DNA of 39,040 nucleotides from an archaeon (GTDB lineage: Archaea; Asgardarchaeota; Hermodarchaeia; Hermodarchaeales; Hermodarchaeaceae). Below, piece after piece: positions 12,453 through 19,109 of this stretch. Position numbers and translations under genes: made by a program. The DNA is taken from the NCBI GenBank assembly GCA_016550485.1, contig JABXGV010000140.1:1-39040 (forward strand), written 5' to 3'. The first letter of the stretch is position 1; every line of letters starts with the position of its first letter. A model generated the notes under the pieces. The model was given only the letters and a program-made list of their open reading frames with translations. It was not told where the DNA came from and made no database searches.

Positions 12453-13031
12453 TCACTCTTTGGGTTTGGTGAGCGTCTTTGTCAGCAGAAGCTGAGCGAG
12501 ACTGTGGAAGGCCTTTTCGACATTCGCCCCGGTCAAGGCTGAAGTTTCATAATAGGTAGCGTCGATGCGCCGGGCGAGGTCCTCGCCGGACCGTGTGGTC
12601 ACCACGCGTTGCTCTGCCAAGTCCGCTTTAGTACCTATCAGAATCGTCGTATATCCTTGAACAGCGCTGTCTACTTCAGGCTTCCAGCGTTTTTCAATAT
12701 GATGATAGGATTCCGGGCGAGTTAAATCGTAGACAAAAATAACGGCCTTGGCGTTTTTGTAGTATTCCTTCCTCATTTTCTCGAATCGCTCTTGTCCAGC
12801 AGTATCCCAAATCGATAGGTCTATGTGAAATCCTTCGATGGATACTTCTGTTTTTACAAAGCTGACAGCTAGTGTAGTCTTGTAATCATAGGAGAATGTT
12901 CCAGTGGAAAAACGGCGTACAAGAGATGTCTTTCCAACCGCGTAGTCTCCACAGATTATTACTTTGAACAGGTACGACTGCGTTGCTTCACTAGCCAAAG
13001 AACTTGACCTCGATTTTACCGCGGCTTCCAT
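12453..13031 (-). CDS. Ras/Rab-like small GTPase (paralogue of the neighbouring gene)
   Basis: G1 GDYAVGKTS, G3 WDTAGQERF, G4-like GTKAD, G5-like ETSAL. Confidence 0.95.
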   Translation of the reverse strand: MEAAVKSRSSSLASEATQSYLFKVIICGDYAVGKTSLVRRFSTGTFSYDYKTTLAVSFVKTEVSIEGFHIDLSIWDTAGQERFEKMRKEYYKNAKAVIFVYDLTRPESYHHIEKRWKPEVDSAVQGYTTILIGTKADLAEQRVVTTRSGEDLARRIDATYYETSALTGANVEKAFHSLAQLLLTKTLTKPKE

Positions 13032-13098
13032 ATCAATTCAGTTATAATTTTTCCTTTAAAGCTACCGAAAGTCTTGTTCTTACATGAACCCTGAACGG

Positions 13099-13764
13099 CT
13101 AGTTTTGACGCTGTCCATAAGGACATAGTGAGACTATTGGACAAATATTGCATTGGGGGTCTCGGGCCTGGCAGATGTGTCGCCCAAAGGTGATGAAGAG
13201 CTGATTGATAATTCCCCACAGTTGTTTGGGGAGTATTTTCATGAGATCCTGTTCGACTTTCTCGGGAGTAGACCCTGCGGTTAATTCGAGGCGGCGACTA
13301 ATACGAAAAACATGGGTGTCAACGGCAATCCCTTCCACAATACCGAACGCGCGTGTTAACACGATGTTTGCCGTTTTCCGCCCAACACCGTGCAGACTGA
13401 GGAGCTCGTCCATAGTGCGGGGGACTTTTCCATCAAACTGTTGGATAAGCATCTGGCACGTGGTCTGGATGTATCGCGCTTTTTGTCGATAGTATCCCAC
13501 CGCAAAGATGTCTAATTCGAGTTGGTGGAGGTCCGTAGTCGCGAAGCTTTCAGCGTTCCGATATTTACGAAACAGTGTTTGGGTTACGCGATTCACTTGG
13601 GCATCGGTTGATTGAGCTGAGAGGATGGTCGCGACTAATACCTCGAAAGGATTTCGGGCTTTGAGTGTTACGTGGCTCTCTGGATACGTTTCTTTAAGGA
13701 GCTGGACAATCTGCATCGCCCGTGTTTCTACGTTATTCGCGTGAGGCAAGGCACTATCTCGCAT
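13099..13764 (-). CDS. nth: Endonuclease III
   Basis: HhH LLSLHGVGRKTANIVL, AVDTHVFRISRRL, 4Fe-4S motif CQARDPQCNICPIVSLC. Confidence 0.95.
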   Translation of the reverse strand: MRDSALPHANNVETRAMQIVQLLKETYPESHVTLKARNPFEVLVATILSAQSTDAQVNRVTQTLFRKYRNAESFATTDLHQLELDIFAVGYYRQKARYIQTTCQMLIQQFDGKVPRTMDELLSLHGVGRKTANIVLTRAFGIVEGIAVDTHVFRISRRLELTAGSTPEKVEQDLMKILPKQLWGIINQLFITFGRHICQARDPQCNICPIVSLCPYGQRQN

Positions 13765-13834
13765 GAGGGATTGGCATACATTCAGTGCAAAAACAAAAGA
13801 AGTATTTGCCCTTTCTAGAAGGACTGAGAAGTAA

Positions 13835-13843
13835 TCCTTAAAT
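13835..13843 (+). promoter_or_regulatory. Putative TATA box of the RNase P RNA gene
   Basis: TCCTTAAAT about 25-30 nt upstream of the inferred RNA 5' end at 13868. Confidence 0.35.
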
Positions 13844-13867
13844 GCAGCACCGATTCATCTTAGAGAT

Positions 13868-14255
13868 GTGGTTCAGAGAGGAAGGGCGGCTGCCGGGCGC
13901 GTAGCGTCTGAGGAAGGTCCGTCCTCCCCTGTGCGGCGATACGGTGAAATCCGTAGGGCGAGAGCTCTGCTCTGGGAACAGAAACGACACGCCCACCGCT
14001 GAGATGACAATGATGCAGCCGAGGGCCCTAATTTGTGGGTCCAAGCGGCAATCCGGTAACGGTGCGCCTGTTAACCTGTTGAGGATGGCGGTGGAACCGT
14101 TGAAACGGCCCATCATCGTGGGAGCAAGCCCAAATAGGCTGCCGATGAGGTGCACACTAAGGCGGCGGGTAGGGTGCTTAGCTGAATGCCGCTAAGCCGT
14201 TCGAGGCAACTCGGTCGGCCTAACAGAAGATGGCCTACTCTCCTCACTGGGCCAC
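13868..14255 (+). ncRNA. rnpB: RNase P RNA, archaeal type A-like
   Basis: Conserved blocks in order: GAGGAAGGTCCGTCC (CR-I), GGGAACAGAAACGACACGCCC, GGAGCAAGCCCAAATAGGCTGCC, GCGGGTAGGGTGCTTAGCTGAATGCC, CCTAACAGAAGATGGCC. Terminal P1 helix GTGGTTCAG-A-GAGG (13868-13881) pairs with CCTC-A-CTGGGCCAC ending at 14255. Confidence 0.9.
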
Positions 14256-14271
14256 CCACTTTCCAGTTTCG

Positions 14272-14808
14272 GTGTGCGTATTGAGTATTCCACGAATTTT
14301 GGTGCTGAGGATTCCAGGATGTGACCCAAAACGGTGTAGCGCGTTAAAGCTAGCCCGGCATGGATTTGTACGATTATTACGAACCCCTCGCCAGATTCGA
14401 CGGCGTACAATTGCGCTCAATCCATTCGCAGAGAAGGCGTTATCCCCAGCAGACCGCGAATTTGCTGAACAAGCGGGTATCTTAGTGTTGGATTGTTCTT
14501 GGAGCGAGGCGCAGGAACGGTTTCAAGATCGTCTCCGCGGCGAGCAACGATGCCTTCCTTATCTTGTTGCAGCAAATCCTGTCAATTATGGTCGGGTAGG
14601 AAAACTGAGCTCGGTAGAAGCGGCGGCGAGTGCTTTGTACATCCTCGGGCATCCTGAAACAGCACAGCGGATGCTGGGGCTATTCAAATGGGGACCACAC
14701 TTTCTCGAATTAAATAGAGAACCCTTATCCGAGTATGCTTCTGCGACTGATAGCAGTGATGTCATTGCACGTCAGCAATTGTTTATGCCTAACCCACGAA
14801 GTCAATAG
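14272..14808 (+). CDS. tsr3: Tsr3-like rRNA aminocarboxypropyltransferase
   Basis: LVLRIPGCDPKRCSALKLARHGFVRL and LDCSWSEAQERF..RCLPYLVAANPVNYGRVGKLSSVEAAASALYILG. GTG/TTG start (14272 or 14281) preferred over the 14230 ATG, which lies inside rnpB. Confidence 0.88.
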   Translation: MCVLSIPRILVLRIPGCDPKRCSALKLARHGFVRLLRTPRQIRRRTIALNPFAEKALSPADREFAEQAGILVLDCSWSEAQERFQDRLRGEQRCLPYLVAANPVNYGRVGKLSSVEAAASALYILGHPETAQRMLGLFKWGPHFLELNREPLSEYASATDSSDVIARQQLFMPNPRSQ

Positions 14809-14820
14809 AACACCTCGTAA

Positions 14821-16362
14821 TTATTCTTCTATCGAAATCTGTGAGTGGTATAAGGCTCGGATAGCTCCAGGGTCAATGATTACTCTGTGGATGTGTTCTG
14901 TCAAGTCGGAAGCTACAAGCCCAACACCTTTGTCTTGAAAAGCAAGTTGCCCTGCCGCGCCATTAATGAAGGCGCCAACACAGGCAGCAAGAAAGGACTG
15001 AACCCCTTGCGCGCGGATTCCTGAGATAACTCCTGCTAGCACATCACCTGTTCCTCCAATAGACAGTGCTGGAGTACCTGTCCAGTTGTAGCGTGTCTTT
15101 TCTGGGTCAGCGATGATATCAACTGGGCCTTTCAACAAGACTACACAGCCTAGTTTTCTGGCTAGAGTTCGAACTTCTTGCGCTCTTTTATCCAAGGATT
15201 GTGAAACCGTGCGCCCAGTGATATAACTGAGCTCCCCCGCGTGAGGAGTGATAATGGTAGTTGAACTCAGCTTCTCTACCTCTGAGATAACTTTGAGGGC
15301 ATCAGCATCGACTATTGTGGGTTTATCGTGCTGAGCAGCCAGTGAAAAAACCTGACGTGCTGCTGCCAACGTCTCGCTGTGTTCACCCAGGCCTGGACCT
15401 ATTAGTAGCGCATCTACTTGTTTGATACTACCGTGGATCTTTGAAAGGGTAGCTTCTTTGAGTATTTTTGTTTTAAAGGGAATAGGGATGATATCTGGGG
15501 ACTGGCTAGTGGCTGCAGAAATGACATTTGGCGGTGCAGCCAAGTAGATAATATCTACTCCACTCCTAAGTGCTCCAAGGCTTGCTAGAATTGGTGCACC
15601 GACATATCTGTCACTTCCTCCGATGATAAGAAGACGGCCAAAGTCACCTTTCTTTGTGTGTGGATGGCGTGGCTTGTATACTCGGAGGATATCTCCTGGA
15701 CCAATATAGAGTTCTGCTTCGGGTGGTATTCCAATATCCGCGACAACAAGCTTTCCAATATGTTCCTTTCCTCGAACAAGACCCTGTTTTGGGCGGTGGA
15801 AGGTTATAGTGATGTCTGGCTGAAATGCAGATTCCGTTGTTAGTACTCCAGTATCTGGGTGGAGACCAGTAGGCAGGTCCACCGCGATCTTAGTGCCTGA
15901 CATCCGGTTCATTAACTGCAGTGCCTGAAGCATCGGCTCTCTTGGAGTCCCCCTCATACCTGTTCCAAGTATCGCGTCAACAACAACAGATGACTTGATA
16001 TCAGGTAACTCAGAGGCGCTGCGAACAACGTGGATTCGAAGAGAGTGATGCATCTTGTTAACAATTTCCCAATTGATTAACGCCTCCGCGTGTTTAATCA
16101 ACGAAGGGTTTCCAAGAACAACAAGATGGATTTTGCAGTGCGAAGCTAGATGCCGCGCTGTTACAAAGCCATCGCCGCCATTTCCTCCAAGCCCTGAGAA
16201 GATTACGACACAAGACTCTGGTTTAATCCGTTTCAGAATTTCATCCGCCACGGCACGTCCTGCATTTTCCATTAGAAGCAGGCGGCTAATCCCTAGATGC
16301 TCTGCATTCCCTTCGATAGCCACCATTTCCTCAGAAGAAATCGCATCAGAGATTTTCATCAA
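14821..16362 (-). CDS. nnr: Bifunctional NAD(P)HX epimerase / ADP- or ATP-dependent NAD(P)HX dehydratase
   Basis: GLGGNGGDGFVTARHL (YjeF N-terminal) plus GRLLIIGGSDRYVGAP and GTGDVLAGVISG (dehydratase). Confidence 0.93.
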   Translation of the reverse strand: MMKISDAISSEEMVAIEGNAEHLGISRLLLMENAGRAVADEILKRIKPESCVVIFSGLGGNGGDGFVTARHLASHCKIHLVVLGNPSLIKHAEALINWEIVNKMHHSLRIHVVRSASELPDIKSSVVVDAILGTGMRGTPREPMLQALQLMNRMSGTKIAVDLPTGLHPDTGVLTTESAFQPDITITFHRPKQGLVRGKEHIGKLVVADIGIPPEAELYIGPGDILRVYKPRHPHTKKGDFGRLLIIGGSDRYVGAPILASLGALRSGVDIIYLAAPPNVISAATSQSPDIIPIPFKTKILKEATLSKIHGSIKQVDALLIGPGLGEHSETLAAARQVFSLAAQHDKPTIVDADALKVISEVEKLSSTTIITPHAGELSYITGRTVSQSLDKRAQEVRTLARKLGCVVLLKGPVDIIADPEKTRYNWTGTPALSIGGTGDVLAGVISGIRAQGVQSFLAACVGAFINGAAGQLAFQDKGVGLVASDLTEHIHRVIIDPGAIRALYHSQISIEE

Positions 16363-16429
16363 TTATCCACTCAATTCAGTGAAAGTTATAGCAATACAAA
16401 GCTTTTTGCGGAATATACTATTAGAATTA

Positions 16430-16687
16430 ATGCTAATTGAGGTGGATTCATTGCCGAAGGCCTATGTTTTAATCATCGCAAAGAAAACGGTTGATAAGGA
16501 TGCCTTCATAGAATCGTTAATGGAGATTGAAGAGGTCAAAGAAGCTTACATAGTACTTTACAACTACGATGTACTTGCCAAAATCGAAGTGAAAGACATC
16601 AAGCAACTTAAGCACACAATCATCAGCAAGATTCGGCAACTTCCTCAAGTAGAGAAGACAGTCACTTTGATTGCCGCTGAAAACTAG
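16430..16687 (+). CDS. Stand-alone Lrp/AsnC ligand-binding (RAM) domain protein
   Basis: AYVLIIAKKTVDKDAFIESLMEIEEVKEAYIVLYNYDVLAKIEVKDIKQLKHTIISKIRQLPQVEKTVTLIA matches the RAM fold pattern; no HTH. Start ATG 16430 or TTG 16451. Confidence 0.75.
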   Translation: MLIEVDSLPKAYVLIIAKKTVDKDAFIESLMEIEEVKEAYIVLYNYDVLAKIEVKDIKQLKHTIISKIRQLPQVEKTVTLIAAEN

Positions 16688-16714
16688 GTTCGAGGAGAAT
16701 GTGTTCGGCAGTAC

Positions 16715-17047
16715 TTACCGTTCACTTTTCCCTAGAAGGTCCTGTAGCTCATCCACAGTTAAATCCCTCGGTGGTAGCACAATCTCAGCACCATAGCTGT
16801 ATTGCTCTACCTTGCGTCCGACTTGATCAACTCGCTCGAATAGCTTCGCATATAGTTTCATAGCCTGGTCGATTGAGCCCCACCGTGCCTCCTCAAAAAT
16901 AACGTCCCATAATTCCTCAATCTCTTTCAATACCTGTTCACGGCTCTGCTCCTCTACAAGTATGTATCCTTCACCCGCCACACGTAACACCAATACCAAA
17001 TCAACAACTCCGCGAAACCTTGTGACAATACATTGCTGCAGTATCAC
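16715..17047 (-). CDS. Hypothetical protein (110 aa)
   Basis: Complete ORF with coding-like composition between RAM gene and tRNA; no family recognised. Confidence 0.5.
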   Translation of the reverse strand: MILQQCIVTRFRGVVDLVLVLRVAGEGYILVEEQSREQVLKEIEELWDVIFEEARWGSIDQAMKLYAKLFERVDQVGRKVEQYSYGAEIVLPPRDLTVDELQDLLGKSER

Positions 17048-17101
17048 TCAAAACCTTTAAAGAGTGTTTTTCTGAACCCATACACAACCCAAAAATCAAA
17101 C

Positions 17102-17213
17102 GGGCTCCTAGCTCAGCCAGGTTAGAGTGTCGGGCTAACACGCGCCAGAACTCCTGACGTGGGTCCCGAATTTAACCCGATGATCGCGGGTTCAAATCCC
17201 GCGGAGCCCGCCA
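17102..17213 (+). tRNA. tRNA-Lys(TTT) with ~34-nt intron (17137-17170); CCA encoded
   Basis: Acceptor GGGCTCC/GGAGCCC, D-stem GCTC/GAGT, anticodon stem TCGGG/CCCGA, T-arm GCGGG-TTCAAAT-CCCGC. Removing 17137-17170 gives loop CTTTTAA. BHB-like junction: CGGG:CCCG central helix with bulges CT|A and AA|T. Confidence 0.88.
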
Positions 17214-17271
17214 CTTTTCTTAATTATTTTGACAAGTTTCGCTCTTCAAGTGGATATCAAGAGGGGTGAAG

Positions 17272-17436
17272 TGGTGCGGGGGGCGGGATTCGAACCCGCG
17301 CAGGCCTACGCCACCGGGACCTGAACCCGGCTCATCTAGTCTCCCAGAAACAATCACCCAAATCGGGTTCTGTTTCGGGGTTTGACCATGCTTTGGTCAC
17401 TTCTGGCACGCGTGCCAGAAGTCCTGACACCCCCGC
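17272..17436 (-). tRNA. tRNA-Leu(CAG) with two inferred D-arm introns (17394-17422 and 17336-17381); CCA encoded
   Basis: Minus strand: acceptor GCGGGGG/CCCCCGC, anticodon arm CCGGG-TTCAGGT-CCCGG, long variable arm TGGCGTAGGCCTGC, T-arm GCGGG-TTCGAAT-CCCGC. 99 nt lie between acceptor and anticodon stems; removing two BHB-flanked segments leaves TG-TCA-GGAAGCATGGTCAAA-TGA-G, a normal tRNA-Leu D-arm. Confidence 0.85.
17399..17422. repeat. 24-bp perfect palindrome ACTTCTGGCACGCGTGCCAGAAGT inside tRNA-Leu intron 1
   Basis: Sequence equals its own reverse complement; forms the inner hairpin of the inferred intron. Confidence 0.85.
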
Positions 17437-17517
17437 TAGGAGAATGAGGGGCGGTTTAGGCTGGAATGGGTTGGAGATAAGTTTTTCTTCTTGAGGGGGG
17501 TTATCCGTTCTTTGTGG

Positions 17518-18327
17518 ATGGAAATGAACTGGGAACAGCATCTTCTCGAAGCCACGTTATTGGCTAAACAGCGTGTGCTCTCTTGCCTTCAGGAGGAGCC
17601 GGGCTACAAGGAGGTTGTAGGGGTAGGCGCTGGGGGCGATGAAACCAAGCGGTTTGATCAGGTTGCGGAGCAAACGATTGCTGAGTATCTACAAGACTAT
17701 GTTGATTTCACCCTGATTAGTGAGGAAGCAGGTGTCCAACAACACGGCTCTAATCCAGAAGGATATGTCATACTAGATCCTATTGATGGGAGCACTAATG
17801 TTAGTCGGGGTCTTCCTATAGCTTGTATATCAGCTGCTTATGGACCCGAGCCAAGATTCGATATGATTAATGTTGCAGTAGTGCGCGAAGTGTTTTCTGA
17901 AAGATGCTTTCATGCTATTCGAGGGAAAGGGGCTTTCAGTAATCATGTGGCGATTCGCCCTGCTGAGCCTCGACCACTTGAACGAAGCTTCATCGGTGTT
18001 GATGATGAGTTTCCGCCCAAACTCGTTTCTAATTCCTCGCTGGCTTCAAAGGGCAGGCGACTTGGGTCCACCCGGCATCTTGGAAGTAACGCGCTTGAAT
18101 TGTGCTATGTTGCGAATGGAGCATTTGATGCTTTTGTGGATTTGCGAGGGACCTTTAGAGGGACTGATTTATCAGCAGCCTCCTTGATTCTTAATGAAGC
18201 TGGAGCAGTTTTGGTTAACCCGCAGGGGCAGCCAGTGACTGGTAGATGTACAAACGAAGATAGGTACTCCTATGTCGCCGCTCGCGATTTAAAGCTGGCA
18301 CAAGAGTTGTTACGACTAGTGGGATAA
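17518..18327 (+). CDS. Inositol monophosphatase / fructose-1,6-bisphosphatase family protein
   Basis: ISEEAG and ILDPIDGSTNVSRGLP metal-binding motifs; GTDLSAASLILNEAGA. Confidence 0.92.
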   Translation: MEMNWEQHLLEATLLAKQRVLSCLQEEPGYKEVVGVGAGGDETKRFDQVAEQTIAEYLQDYVDFTLISEEAGVQQHGSNPEGYVILDPIDGSTNVSRGLPIACISAAYGPEPRFDMINVAVVREVFSERCFHAIRGKGAFSNHVAIRPAEPRPLERSFIGVDDEFPPKLVSNSSLASKGRRLGSTRHLGSNALELCYVANGAFDAFVDLRGTFRGTDLSAASLILNEAGAVLVNPQGQPVTGRCTNEDRYSYVAARDLKLAQELLRLVG

Positions 18328-18357
18328 AAAGAAAGGCGCGAAAAGCTCTTGGAATCA

Positions 18358-18645
18358 TCAATCATTAATCGTTTCTAGAAGGGATAACGCGTTCCAAATC
18401 CGTGTTCGCGCGTGGCTCGGACAGTTGGGGTCTAGTGTTGCATCACCCAATCTAGAAATGGCATTGGAGGCTCGAACAGCAGGTGATCCGATATCACTGT
18501 GTAGTGCATCTATCGCCTCGTTTGCAGCCCGACGAATGTTTCGGGGAACTGTGCTGTCTTCTGCGATTTGTGACAAGACAATAGTTACTTGCTCAATTTT
18601 GGTTAAAGTTTCCTCAGAGACTTCTTTATTACCTGGTTCAGTCAT
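18358..18645 (-). CDS. UPF0147 family protein
   Basis: IEQVTIVLSQIAEDSTVPRNIRRAANEAIDALHS.. typical of UPF0147; start at MTEPGNKE. Confidence 0.85.
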   Translation of the reverse strand: MTEPGNKEVSEETLTKIEQVTIVLSQIAEDSTVPRNIRRAANEAIDALHSDIGSPAVRASNAISRLGDATLDPNCPSHARTRIWNALSLLETIND

Positions 18646-18739
18646 TATTTTTGCCCCCTCGGTATATCTTACGTGGGTTAGGCGTGGAAACACCAATATG
18701 GCTTAAAAGCTTTTTTCACCCCTCTTTATTAGACTAAAT

Positions 18740-19108
18740 ATGCCAGATGAAGAAGTAACTAGGCGGATGGGAAAGCTGCTCAGAAAAGGGGCAGCAATTC
18801 TTGATAAAGCTTGCCCAACATGTGATACACCTCTACTTAGATTGCCTGAAGGCCTCTTGTACTGCGCGAAGTGTAATGTCAGATATTCCGAAGAGAAGGA
18901 AGGAACTGCCATAGAGTCGGCTAGTGCAGAGCGGTCTCTCAGATTGAAGGAGGTACTAGCACAATTAACTAGTAAAATTCTTGTGAGTATTGACTGCTTG
19001 TGTCAATCGTTGAGGGAACAGCCACATCTAGAGGAGATTAAGACCTTCGCTGCCATTGCTAAGGATCTTGTGGAAACCCTGAAAATCATACGTAGCATCC
19101 AGACATGA
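18740..19108 (+). CDS. UPF0148 / autoantigen p27-like zinc ribbon protein
   Basis: GKLLRKGAAILDKACPTCDTPLLRLPEGLLYCAKCNVRYSEE. Confidence 0.85.
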   Translation: MPDEEVTRRMGKLLRKGAAILDKACPTCDTPLLRLPEGLLYCAKCNVRYSEEKEGTAIESASAERSLRLKEVLAQLTSKILVSIDCLCQSLREQPHLEEIKTFAAIAKDLVETLKIIRSIQT

Positions 19109-19109
19109 A

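Noticed and set aside
13838-14195. ORFs 13838-14155(-) and 13944-14195(+)
   Set aside because: Covered by RNase P RNA conserved blocks.
17102-17213. tRNA-Val(AAC) reading of the first tRNA
   Set aside because: The A34 anticodon is not expected in archaea; BHB-like junctions and body sequence support tRNA-Lys(TTT).
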